DNA of 64,000 bases from Chionoecetes opilio (lineage: Eukaryota > Arthropoda > Malacostraca > Decapoda > Majidae). Positions within the stretch are counted from its first letter, which is position 1. Each line of letters opens with the position of its first letter. This document shows positions 44,897 through 56,328 of this stretch, one piece after another. A model generated the notes under the pieces. The model worked only from the letters and a program-made list of their open reading frames with translations. It was not told the DNA's origin and did not search any database. The translations under genes were made by a program, and so were the position numbers. The stretch spans positions 226,560-290,559 of the forward strand of contig JACEEZ010024141.1 of assembly GCA_016584305.1 (NCBI GenBank), read 5' to 3'.

Positions 44897-47800
44897 ATGT
44901 CAGGCAAGAGGACAGTGGAGGACTTTTTCCGCGTGGAGGCCAGCAGCAGTGATGTGACTCAGGAAAGGGAGCGGAACATTTCCGGGAGTTCGGGATCTGT
45001 GGACATTCCCACCATCTCCCGCTCGAGCTCCCTCATGTCCCTGGGCAGTGAGCCAGAGGACAGCCGCCCTGGCACCCAGGCCAGTGACCAGGTAGACGTT
45101 GTGATTGCGGGTGGCTGCAGTATTTCGAGCCAGGAGCTGCAGACCATCAAAGACAAGATGGCCGCTCTGACAAACTATTACAAGTTGTCCCACGTGATCA
45201 AGTCTAAGAACGCACCAGACACTTCTTCCAAGGTCCTGGGAAAGACAATCAAGGTCTACAACTTGAAGGCCAAGTGCCAAAAGTGCTTCGCGGAGGTGTC
45301 TTTCTGGACAACACCACTGGCAACCTGGTCTCGCACTACAAGACCAAGGTACTATTTAAAACTATTCAGTTTTCAAATGGCTAGATAACAAAATGAGCTC
45401 ATAGCCAAGCTATTAGTTTCATGTAAATTAAAGCACTCTTATTCTTTCAGCACACTCATGACTTGTCTGAGCTGAAGGCAGCCATCAGCAGGACCAGCAG
45501 GCGCGGCCTCAAGCACCCAAGTGGAGATGACCAGCCGCAGCGCCACCAGCTCTCCTTAAAGGAATTTTTTGGCCAGGCAACAAGATTTACACAGGTAAAG
45601 ATTTTTTATAAAAAAAAAGTCTGCGATAAATTTTTTGCCAAAGCTATAATAATAATGCGCTAAATTTATAATTTATCGCATTATTAAAATTTATAATTTT
45701 ATTTGATAAGTTGAACATTTTACTTAAAATTCTGTTAATTGCTACACTTGTTACAAAATGTTATAGACATGGTAACTTTAAATTTTTTCCTTTGTGGTGC
45801 AGGATAAGGGTAAGGAGGCAATGACCAAGTGGTTCGCGAGGTGCCTCATCCCCCTCAGCATCACAGACCACCCAGCCACCAGGGAGATGTTCCAAGTCTT
45901 CCAGCCTGAGTTCAGGGTGCCCAGCCGCCGCACCCTGACTCGCGACATCAAGGCCATGGGGGAGGAGGCAAGAGAGGAGATAAAGAGCATTCTCAAGGAC
46001 CTGCCGCATGTTGCGACAACAGCGGACAGCTGGACGGCACACAACAGGTAAAGCATTTTAAAAATTCTTAAAATGTAGGAATTATATGTTAATAATTGTT
46101 GTATGTCTATGTAATCTGATTAAAAGACATACATTACATACATACAAACATATATGCAGGTCCTTCATTGGTCGACAGTCCCACTGGATCGACCCCACTG
46201 ACCTGTCCAGGAAGATGGCCACCCTGGCGATCAAGGAGATCAAGATGAGTCAAATTTAGAACATAAAAGTTGAGACTTGCATCAGAACTAATTTTAATAA
46301 AATATACTTTATTATATTATTAAACACATTAAAATAAGAAAAACTAAATATAATAAATATTAATTTATATTTATTATATGAAGCATCTCCCACTTTAATT
46401 CATTTAATTAATATAATAAACTTGAATGTTAATGGTACTATATGTTATTAAGTTGTCTTATAATCTATCAGGTTAGCCAGACCAAGGGCATCATCGCCAC
46501 CAAGCTGGACCAGGTCAACCGCGCCTTCAACATCTCGCGGAAGGTTGTCCTCACCATCACGGACAACGGGGCGAACTACGTCGCGGCCTTCAGCAACTAT
46601 GGCTCAGGGATTGGCGAGGCAGAGGAGGACGCCACAAACCCTGACGTCGAGGAGGTGATCAACAGCCCAGAGGACCAGGAGGAGCAGGAGAGGGAGGGCC
46701 TTGACATCATCAGCGTCACCATGGCCCTTGCTGCAGCAGCTGCAGTGCAGGACTCACCCAGGCTGCCCAGCATCAAAGATGCAGGCAAGTAAAAGCAAAG
46801 TTTATTTAAAGATTTAAGATTGTCATGCTAACTAACAAACAGTTGAAATGTATTTTTGTTTTTTAAATTACTAAAACTTTTCTTTTATTTCAGCGCGCAC
46901 ACTGTCAACTTGCTGGCGTCCATAGATGTCTCCCAAGTTCACCACTGGAACTATGGGAGGGCCGCCGCCCCCTTCAAGAAGACCCTAGCCAGGGCCCAGG
47001 GCCTGTGGAACCTACAGAACAGGTCCTCCACATCAGCCAACACCATCAAGCAAGTGGTAGGGAGAAAGCTTCCAACACCTGTGGTCACAAGGTGAGCCAA
47101 AAGACATTTTTGTTAAAATAATTTTAAATATTTTGATAAATTAATTTTAAATATTTTATACTTTTATTTAAATATTTTTACAAGTAACAAGACAAAACTA
47201 TTTCTTGGTCTGTTTGTTTTCTTTTTGTCCTTGTCCTTCATGTTGCTCACTTTGCCCAACAGGTGGAACTCACTGTATGACGCCTGCAGTATGCTGCTGC
47301 AGCGCGTCATGGACGACGACGCCCGCCTGGAAGCAGTGAACGAGGTTTTGAGGAATGAGGGTGGCACCAACAGGAACAGGACCTCCTACTATGGCTTCGA
47401 TGACCAGGACAAGCAGGTAAAGTCGCAAAGCAGTTAGATGCGAACTTTTATCTTTTTTTTAGATACAGTTCTGTTGTTGCTTTAAGCTTTAGCATTACCA
47501 TTTTTGCCTTTTTTGACACTTTGTTTTGCCATCAGGTACTGCAGGAGTACTGCAAGGTCATGAAGCCACTCGCCAACTGCCTGGACCGCCTACAGACTGA
47601 GGAGAACGCATACCTGGGAGTATTGCTGCCCACCCTCACCCTCATGAGAGTGGCGCTGGAGCGCATGGAGGAAGCTCGAGGGGACCAGGCCCTCACCTAC
47701 GCCAAGCCCTTGGTGCGCGCCCTCCTGCGACAGGAGGGCAACAAGGGAGGATTTAACAACAGGTACAAACAACCTAACCTATGACATTAAAAAAAAAAAA

Positions 47801-48599
47801 ATTCTTTGTTTAATTTTTGCGGCGCTAAAAGTTTAACCTTTTAACCAAACTATAACTATTACTTTGCTTTACAGGTTCAGCGCCATGTTCAAAGACCTGG
47901 ACCTGCTGATGGCATCTGCCCTGCACCCCAACTATGGCATGACCACATTCAACTCTGTGGCCCCCAACATGAAGGAAGAAATCTTCCAGAGGATTGTGAA
48001 GGAGATGAAGGCGCTCATCAGGCAAGAGACAGAAGAGAGAGACAACAGCCAGGACATGGAGGCAATGGAGGAGCATGAGGAGGTCAGCGCCGACCCATTT
48101 GCAGAGCTGTGTGACACAACTCAGGCTGACCAGGAGGACGACCTGGAAGAGGACATCAAGAAGGAGCTGCTGGCTTGGAAGAGGAGCAAGGAGGTAATAA
48201 GACTATTGTGCTTAAAAACTTATTGCTTTGTTCTTACATACTAGCAAATGTAATGTTGCGATAAAATGTTGCGATAATTGCGCTAACAAATGTAATATTG
48301 CGATAATATAAATTAAATATTTGTAATTGTTGCAGGCAACACTGAAGAAGTCGCACTTCCCAGCAAAGTATAGGGACCAGTGGGTGACCCTCTTCATCAA
48401 GTACAACACTGGGATCCCAAGCTCAGCAGCAGTGGAGCGATTATTCAGCACAGCTGGGGACGTCCTGAGGCCAAAGAGGGCGTGCCTCAGTGAGGACAAC
48501 TTTGAGTACCTGGTGTTTCTGAAGGGAAACCTCCACCTCCTCAAGCAGAAGTTCAAGGTGCCAAGGGGGGTGGATGAGGAGGATGAGGAGATGTTTTAA
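44897..48599 (+). pseudogene. hAT transposase gene, ten exons, two lesions
   Basis: BED-finger hAT transposase of about 800 residues. Exons: 44897-45348, 45451-45594, 45803-46047, 46160-46244, 46472-46788, 46894-47091, 47263-47416, 47536-47762, 47875-48193, 48336-48599. Visible domains: a BED finger across exons 1-2 (CQKC then HYKTKHTH), first catalytic Asp in TADSW (end of exon 3), second in TITDNGANYV (exon 5), and the hAT C-terminal dimerisation block with catalytic Glu in SSAAVERLFSTAG (exon 10). Lesion 1: exon 1 is one base out of frame near 45300, just inside the finger. Lesion 2: the exon 4 donor reads ATGAGT instead of GTGAGT at 46245. All other splice sites are GT-AG and in phase, and there is no internal stop elsewhere. 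A polyadenylation signal AATAAA lies at 48676. It was therefore active recently. Confidence 0.88.
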
Positions 48600-48966
48600 A
48601 TTGTTGTATTTGTGTTTGTGATGTTGTGCTGTGATAGTTTTGTTAATTTGTCTTCATTAAATGTTGTTATAAAGTAATAAAATGTTAATTTCGGGTCCTT
48701 TAGTCTTTTATTAAGTAATATATGGTGTTTTCAGTGTAAAAAAGAGGTTTTTAAATGCATAAGTAGCAAAAATAGAGTATTTTTGGATTTATCGCAGGAA
48801 TTATCGCTTATCGCTTTAAGGTATTTTGGAAATTTATCGCTTTATCGTTATAGGACTTAGCGGAAAAATTTATCGCTTTATCGTTATAGGACTTAGCGGA
48901 AAAATTTATCGCTTTATCGTTATCGCTTTATCGCAAAATTTATCGCTGCCCACCACTGAAAATTAG

Positions 48967-49655
48967 AAAAACAACGTCTTGTGTTAATGTTAAAAGACTC
49001 GAGAAAGTGATTTCACCAGACGACGCTCTCCTATCACCATGTCATTCCATTTTAGCTCTATTAGTGTGGTCCGAAAGTTAAGCCCGTGCTACTAAATGTA
49101 CAAATCAGGCTAATTTCTGCCATATTATCAGTGAAATTCAGCAAAAACTACTACGTCGCAGCTAGGCCCTATCGTCAGCCTGATAAGACATGATCATTCT
49201 TTCACCAGTTTTAAAGTTGTCCTGTCGTGTCATTAACCTTGTATATTCTTGTTCGTGGTCTTAAGGTATGTCCATGCTTCTGAATATACATCTATGTGTT
49301 TACTTGTGTCCTGTTATCTGTAATTACAGTATTTCTACGCCAATACTCACTGTGTCAGAATCTCTGCCCGTCCCGCCATATTTGTTGTTATCTCTGACGT
49401 CACGGCAACAAGCGGGAAGAAGCCGTGGTAAGCGAGCCCTGGCTCTCGCTTCTTATGGCTTCTTACGGCTTGACCAGCTGGGCCAATCCGTAAGAAGCCG
49501 GCTTCTTAAAAGTGCCTCGCCATAACAGAAAACGCAAGCTGCAAGAAGCCGGCTTCTTACGGCTTCTTCACCAAAATTCGCCTTAAGTTATACAACAGTG
49601 GATAAAGTACTTTTGTTTCACTCAACAAGTGACACAGAAGTAGAAAAATACGTAT
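48967..49655. other. No gene seen; GAAGCCGGCTTCTT palindromes
   Basis: The stretch 49425-49582 is built of AAGAAGCCGGCTTCTTACGG words in both orientations, matching 39790-39870. Confidence 0.6.
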
Positions 49656-49961
49656 TGTAGTGACCCTAATGTTGGGCTTAACGTCAGCTGCTTAATTACC
49701 CTAAAGGTCAAGCCACGCCAGGTACGTGTGGCTGACCTGACTGGGGTGACCCAAACTTCTCGCAGTACCTGCCCTCGCGAGCGGGAGCCAGGCAGTCTTC
49801 CACCATACCATCACAGAGAGCTAACACACTCCGCTCTGTGATGCTCGCGCGTCCGTCTCCGCTGTAACGTATACATATACATATTCTCGCATAAATACAC
49901 TCGTGTGCGCATTTGGTGTTTGGTATAACCCGTGTCTGGCTAAAGGAATAGGCCTACTACA
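49656..49961 (+). repeat. 5' LTR
   Basis: 306 bp, TG...CA ended, closely similar to 58344-58623 with small indels (for example an extra ACGT near 49725 and a longer ATACAT run near 49870). Confidence 0.92.
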
Positions 49962-49980
49962 ATTGGTGCCCTCGAGTGTA
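49962..49980 (+). promoter_or_regulatory. Putative primer-binding site
   Basis: TTGGTGCCCTCGAGTG lies one base after the LTR, the expected place and TGGTGCC-type form for a tRNA 3' end complement. The tRNA cannot be named with confidence. Confidence 0.6.
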
Positions 49981-50002
49981 GCTACGACACGATGGATACT
50001 AA

Positions 50003-50183
50003 AGGCTGATTCACACTGGCGTTTTTTCGGCCTTTTTATCTGACGAGAAGGGGTCTGGGTCTGGGGCTGGTGTCATGATCGCAATAGGTTTTCAACAAAA
50101 ATCACACACCGATCGCTCGGTCTTTCAAGAGACCGACTTCTCGTCAGATAAATTGCCGAAAAAACGCCAGTGTGAATCAGCCT
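50003..50183. mobile_element. 181-bp MITE (Harbinger-like) in gag
   Basis: The ends AGGCTGATTCACACTGGCGT are perfectly inverted and flanked by TAA (50000-50002 and 50184-50186), the 3-bp target of PIF/Harbinger-like elements. It sits four codons after the presumed gag start (ATG at 49992). Confidence 0.82.
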
Positions 50184-50218
50184 TAACAGCCCACGCCTCC
50201 CAGCCTTCACCTACGACA

Positions 50219-50718
50219 TATAGCGCATTTTCGTGACGTTCATCGCCCTGGTTCAGTCCAGTCCGGACCGGGTCAGGGTGGACTGATGGTCGCGAAAATA
50301 CATCGAGACTGGCCCCGTCCCATTCGTCGTTCCTATTGGCTGGGGGATCGAGTGGGTGGTACTGAACTGAACTGTGGAGGCGGCAGGCGTCCATCTTGTC
50401 AATATCCTTTTTGTCGTCCGCCTTTTAACCTGTGCTGAAGACTTTACAACTACCATACCACGCCTGTGATACTTTAGTCTTATGGTCGGCCATCATGGTG
50501 TTTCATGTCTTATCAGCAGCACGAGAAGCTCCTGGTCGCCTTCCCCGCTGACTGTAGTGCGCATGCACCAGTTCTCCCCACACTAGTCCAACCTGGTCCT
50601 GCTATCTGGCCTAGCTCGGCCCAGTCCGTTCCAGCCCGGTCTAAACTGCCTCGCAAAAACAGTGGCCGCCCGGGACTAGCCCAGTCTAGACCGGGTCAGA
50701 GCGGCCGCGAAAATGCGC
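50219..50718. mobile_element. 500-bp MITE in gag
   Basis: GCGCATTTTCGTGACG at the left faces CGCGAAAATGCGC at the right, each next to TATA. The inner parts (GTCCAGTCCGGACCGGGTC, TCTAGACCGGGTC) are also related. It splits gag a second time, 36 bp after the first MITE. Confidence 0.72.
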
Positions 50719-50734
50719 TTATAGCCACGTACGT

Positions 50735-51270
50735 GGTTCATGCATCTGGAAGCTTCGTGGGTGGGCTCCCCGGAAATCACGGATCTCCACAAGTTTCAGG
50801 CGCTTGTCAGGGCGATTCCGTCTGGCGTCGCTGCTCGCATCTCCGCAGTGCTTACGGCGCCCCCGGCTGACGGGAAATATGAGGCGTTGAAAGCTGCCCT
50901 CGTCCGCGCCCTTGGAAGGTCGTGCGAGGCTTACGTGGCTGAGCTCGACACAGTATGACGGACATCGCCCTTCAGCATTCCTCTCCCGAATGCAGGACCT
51001 TAACAGAGCTGCGGGGTTCCCATTGTGCGAGGCTATGCTTCGTTACCGCCACACCAGCCTCATGCCCCACACCGTCCGCGTGCAGCTGGCAGGTTTACGG
51101 GGCCCAGTCACCATCAATGAATACGCGGAGCTCGTTGACAACATTCACGCGGCCTACACCACATCTCCCCCTCCTCTGCCCCCCCACCACTCGATCCTGT
51201 GCCTGCTGCGCCTCCGACGGGGTCCGGACGCCCGCGGTACCCCAGCTAACCATCACCGGCGGGCCGACGT
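50735..51270 (+). pseudogene. gypsy Gag fragment
   Basis: Encodes WFMHLEASWVGSPEITDLHK, then ISAVLTAPPADGKYEALKAA, a frame change near 50950, then FLSRMQDLNRAAG and LAGLRGPVTINEYAELVDNI. This arrangement is familiar from arthropod gypsy Gag capsid regions. It ends without a zinc knuckle. Confidence 0.75.
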
Positions 51271-52099
51271 AGGCCGTAGAGCGGCGAACGGCGGCCGCCG
51301 GCGGCAAATTTACCTCCGTCAGCCCTCCGAAGGCCCGCTGGTGCATTTTCAGACGGGATAATTTACTATGTTGAAAATGAATGTACAGAATTTCAAGAAT
51401 TGAATTGCTGACTTTGTCGATAGATATGTATTACTACAATTATATATAATTAAGGCATGCACTGTCTCTAATAATATCCATGTTAAAGTATTCTTGACGT
51501 GGCCCGCCCATGACATGACGCCATGCCACGCCCGCGCCATCTACAACACATACCACGTCATAGATGGCACCTCCATACAAGAGAACAAGGTACCCTCTGT
51601 TTGTCGTCCAGCCACACCCCTGACGCCTAGCCAGCAGGCGGCGTCAACCACAGAGGAACGCCAGAGAAAGTTACCCTTCGAACCGGTGTGGACGTGTGTG
51701 TCGCTCGCCTACGACAAGCGAACTATTTGTGTTGCGGTTATATCTTGTGCAAATTGACAATTATCCAATCGTGCCATAAACAGGCCGATACATATGTATT
51801 ATGGTTAAGCAATAATAATCATATAACTCTCACACCATCTTTATACTAGCCCTTACGCTCAGCGGCTCGATACTATAACATATAAAACAAACAAGTGATA
51901 TGTTAGTACGATAAATTATCGGCTAACAGAATATTTCTATGTGTAAACATTTTGAAACAACAGTTGTATGATTATCTTGCTGTAGTATTACATCAGTATA
52001 ATAGTGACAAGCAGCGGCAACTTGACGTCAATCCTCCGGAGGCCCGCTGGTACAGTACGTATTTGTAAGTGGGAAATATTAATTTCATATTATATATAT
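51271..52099. other. Unassigned interior of the LTR element
   Basis: No RT or protease frame. A CCTCCGAAGGCCCGCTGGT word near 51325 recurs near 52035, hinting at a further small insertion between them. Confidence 0.45.
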
Positions 52100-52853
52100 T
52101 GTTACGCACCGCCCTCATACCTCAAAGACTCACCTGTCTTAATTCACCTCCCACGGGCGCGGCCACGTAACCCCTTAACTTCCCTCCTGTAGAAGGGCTC
52201 GGTAGAATTAACCTGGGCGAGCAATGGTGTGCCCACGTAGTCAATAACACAAGGCGAATAGAGGACATTGAACACTCACTGTACAATTCTTCCTTTAATA
52301 ACGGAGGTCAACACAAAACACAGCCTGACGGAGTAGCCGAAGGAACAAATAATCACAGTTACATGGACACGCTCTGTGCTCCACTAAAACCAACACACAA
52401 GGCTTCACTAAATACACTGGGAGGCAACACAAACACACGAAGGTACGCTGGCTTACGGCGAGGCACTACTAGCTACTGACGAAGGGCTGACGAAGGCGGA
52501 GCGGCGCTCTCCCGTCGCCGCCGCGCTCCAGACCTCCTCAGTCCTCACTCCTCTATCACTCGCCCTGCTCTCCTCTTCCCGCTACCCTGCTCAGCCGCGG
52601 GCTTCTCTCCCTGTTCCCTCTTGTCTGCCCCGCCTCCTAACCAGCCAATCACGCTGCTGTAACGTCGTGCGCGCTCCAATAGGACTCATCCTCACACATG
52701 ACGTCACCCTCTCTTTGTGTGTGGTGTAGGCTACCCTCACACAACAAACATACAGACGGGCACACGCCTCACGCCTCGACTAACACACTCAGACACACAG
52801 ACATACACACGCCCACGCCCCGACCAACACATTCAGACACGCCAAGTGTAACA
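52100..52853. mobile_element. Solo LTR, about 754 bp
   Basis: Begins TGTTACGCACC and ends AAGTGTAACA, a TGTTAC...GTAACA boundary, flanked by ATAT at 52096-52099 and 52854-52857. No internal coding. Consistent with a different LTR family inserted into the gypsy interior and later recombined. Confidence 0.6.
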
Positions 52854-52857
52854 ATAT

Positions 52858-53814
52858 GAACTCAGTAGTATACATAGTATCTCAATATCGGTACCATCAC
52901 TATTATTAGGCCTGTTCAAGCTATTAAAAATTGTTATAAAAGTTTTTATAATAGTTTATAGAAATTATCATATTTCAGTTTATTTCAAATATTTCCAGCT
53001 TAATCAGAAACACCCAGAGATACGTAGAAATAAAGATGAGATACGTAGCTACATAGGAAGGAGTTTACATAGAAAAAGGTGATCAGTTAGTCTATGTGTA
53101 TGAGTATCATAGAAAAATAACATTTGATTAACCGCGGCAAAGATTACGGGATAACACAAGGTCATATTTTCCCTTATTTCAATAACTTCCAGCATATTAT
53201 CAAAACATATCAATACTCAACGGTACACCTAATAAGGAATATGTAGATGATGTAGTTAACATGGATAATATCATGATTTAGAATATAATATTATTTGAAA
53301 TCATTTCCGAGCTATCAATGCACTAAACTGCCAGACATACGATAGCTATTACAAAGGGTTAAAAACCCACAAAAGGCCTAAATTGTCACCCTTAACCAGT
53401 CGATAACATAATGAGAACTTAGTTATAACATGTTTTCGCTCCTTCATTATATCGATTGATTGATTTAATGCTTAAAAAGGTGAATGTGCCAGACATCAGA
53501 GGTCATATGGCACTTCATTATATCGAAATAGACTGAATAATATAAATAATTGCAGTACGACACGTTTTTTTTTAAGAATTCCTCGACCGTTGTGTCAGTG
53601 TCTCAGAGTCAGTGAGTGAAATCAGTTAGTGGGAAAACGCACAAGTGGGTGGATGTTGTTATGTTGTTCGCCGCATCCTATATCCTTCTACATGGCTGTT
53701 CAGTGTTCCACGTACACCAGCATGTAAACCCAATAACGAAAATGCTTTTGTACTTATGAAATAAACAATGTCCGTAGCAATTATGATCTCCTTTTCATCC
53801 TATTACTGGATAAC
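52858..53814. other. No gene seen
   Basis: AT-rich sequence inside the LTR element interval; origin unknown. Confidence 0.45.
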
Positions 53815-53985
53815 GACATAGGAATATTTCTGGTTAAATTTTCGAAGCATATTGCATATACTATAGTAATGTTTTTATAAGTGTTGAACAGCCCATTAGT
53901 CTATTAATCGGCTAATGGGTTGTGCAACACCCCTTAAAACATTACTATATCTGCAATATACTTAGAAAGTATAACCATAAATATT
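53815..53985. mobile_element. Hairpin MITE, about 170 bp
   Basis: AGGAATATTTCTGGTTA to AACAGCCCATTAG is inverted as CTAATGGGTTGTGCAAC to AACCATAAATATTCCT around a short loop at about 53918. Confidence 0.8.
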
Positions 53986-54755
53986 CCTCAATCAGTTAAT
54001 ATAACAGCGGCAAATGGTCATATGTCCTACGACGGGCCGCTGGGAGCGGCCCGCCGGTGAGCCTCTGAGCAAATTCCCAGCGGCCCTACGTCGTACACTT
54101 CCGTTGGGCCGCCGGTAAGACATACGGAGGGCCTCCGGAGGCCCTCCGTCTTTGTGTTTGCTGAGGTGTTTACCCCAGGTGACACCCCTGCCGGCTCCAC
54201 GAAATTCCTCAGTGCGCTGGAGATATCCGGGGCGCAAGGGGGCCATGCATGGCAATGCCCTGGCGCACAGCTTTTCAAAGGACTGCGTGCCTCTCCGACA
54301 TGGCTTCCGCCATTCAGCGATTAGAGGCCGCCTTCACGTGGCTGCTAGGTAAAACTCAAAACCTTTCACCCACTTCTTCCACCTAGTGCCCACTGACGAT
54401 GGTTCCTCAGCCACCGAAAATGATGAAGGTTGTGACAAGTCCAAAGGCATCTTGTACTGCCGTGCTGCACGCCTGCTTGGGTTTGCGTATCCCATCCTCG
54501 TCGCCACTGTTATGTTCACGTCCTAGGTGACATACCTGTAACAAGTTACCAGGGTTGAGTTGTCTGTCTGCAGTACATAATATGGCTATGCTATATAGAT
54601 TCCATACTCTTCGCTGGATCCTCGGTGAAGTGTTGGGGAGATGGAGAGCCACAATGCCTTATAATCCTTTAATTGTTGGAAGAAGTAGGCCTGTATATGA
54701 TTTGTTTACAAAATGGCTTCTATGTGATATAAAAAAGTATAAACTATAAAAGTTG
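53986..54755. other. GC-rich patch then unassigned DNA
   Basis: 54000-54170 has overlapping GGGCCGCTGGGAGCGGCCC and GGAGGGCCTCCGGAGGCCCTCC hairpins, probably an element end. The rest is unassigned. Confidence 0.5.
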
Positions 54756-56250
54756 AGGTATGGGGAGTTTTCTAATAAGCTCACGCTCAAGCCTGTTTCT
54801 CGCGCTGTCACATCCACTGCCCTTTGAGCGTGAATGATCTATCATTTACCGTAAATTCCCTGTACTTTTTCGGGACATATCAGAATTACCCTTCAATACA
54901 ACAACTGAAACAGTTCCTAATAAAAAATGTAGTTTATTATTTTATTTGTGAGCACTTGGTGAAAATATTGGCAAAACAATTGAATACTTGAAAACTCAAT
55001 CTTTAAAAATCGTCTTTTCATGAAAATACGCAAGTTGAAGCAGAATGAGGCTTCAGGAAATATTTACTTGTATGTAAGCATTCACTGAGTACCTATTTTG
55101 GGTGTATATGTCTCTCTTACGACGAACATTTAACCAAGACAGAGTGTGGCGTTCAGCATCTCCACAGAAACCATCCCGCTGGCAGGATCTGCTATCACCC
55201 ACTTTCCTGTTGACACGACACGGGGATGGACAGCTCAGCGCCGCCGCACCCTTACCTCACGGCCCATATCTCTGATACTCCTAACTTCTCAATACCAGAG
55301 GCTGTCATCCTATAACTATCATCATCCGCTTATCTCATCACACTCTCTATCCTCTACTGGAATATTCGTGGCATCCGCTCCCACATGCCGTTTCCCACAT
55401 AAAGGAGTCTCCTTATTTCACCTGCTTTGTGAAATTCCCCCTATTTGTGTATAGTCCCCCTGCTTTGACTGTGACTTTGTGTTGTTGGGGCGGATCGGAG
55501 TGGCGCGTGTAGTTACGTGACAGACGTGCATCCACTATTGTACTGTGGGTAGTAGTAGTTTGCGTAATAAAGCCGTGCACAGCAGTAAAAGTCTCCTTGC
55601 AGTCCTTCTCGTCTCCTTCATAGCCCTGAGCCGTTAATGTGTGACGAAGTTTGAGAGGGGTGGGTTGCCCACCCCCACCTCCTTCGTTACAATAGGATAA
55701 ACCAGAGGACATAGGGTATTCAGAGAGAAGGGTTGGTTGATTGATTCAGAGGGAAGGACATTGAGGTGGATCGAGGGGGCGGCGGAGCTCTCGCATGTAA
55801 ACAAACGCTTTCAACTGTCTTCCATCCCGTACTGTTCTCGAGTTGCCAAGCACTTAAAATTACTTCTTGGTTAAATGTTCGTCGCAAGACAGACAGACAC
55901 ACCCAAAATAGGTACTCAGTGAATGTTTACATACAGGTAGATATTTCCTGAAGCCTCATTCTGCTTGAACTTGCGTTTATTCATGAAAAGACGCTTTTTA
56001 AAAATTGAGTTTTCAAGTATTCAATTGTTTTGCCAATATTTTCACCAAGTGCTCACAAATAAAATAATAAACTACATTTTTTATTAAGAACTGTTTCAGT
56101 TGTTGTATTGAAGGGTAATTCTGATATGACCCGAAAAAGTACAGGGAATTTACGGTAAATGATAGATCATTCACGCTCAAAGGGCAGTGGATGTGAGATG
56201 CGCGAGAGACATCTGGCGGCTTAGCTTTGAAAACTCCCCATTGATATGAC
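54756..56250. mobile_element. Foldback element with 380-bp arms
   Basis: Arms 54756-55145 and 55855-56250 are inverted copies (GGTAAATGATAGATCATTCA in both orientations). The 700-bp centre contains LTR-like sequence with AATAAA and a C-rich end near 55680. It lies between gag-side debris and the pol remnant of the gypsy element. Confidence 0.8.
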
Positions 56251-56328
56251 TTTGATCCCTTTATAGGGGGATCTAATACCATAACTACAGAAAATGGATG
56301 AGCTACGATAATCATAACAGCTTATATA

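Larger units (their letters stand above)
43152..48958 (+). mobile_element. hAT transposon, nearly complete, 5.8 kb
   Basis: The termini CAGTCGTGGGC and the inverse of CAGTGGTGGGC (one mismatch) are flanked by perfect 8-bp duplications AAAATTAG at 43144-43151 and 48959-48966. Subterminal regions are dense in GCGATAA/TTATCGC repeats at both ends (43170-43275 and 48785-48945), typical transposase-binding arrays. The transposase gene fills 44897-48599. A LINE 3' fragment sits between the left subterminal array and the gene. Confidence 0.93.
39794..49582. mobile_element. Possible TTAA-bounded composite, or two related MITEs
   Basis: GCGAATTTTGGTGA followed by AAGCCGTAAGAAGCCGGCTT lies next to TTAA (39790-39793), and the inverse complement ends next to TTAA at 49583-49586. 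The ends could be the termini of one 9.8-kb element, since invaded by the hAT at 43152, or two separate short elements. No transposase matching a TTAA-class element was seen between them. Confidence 0.4.

Noticed and set aside
44900..45280. 126-residue minus-strand frame
   Set aside because: Antisense shadow of hAT transposase exon 1.
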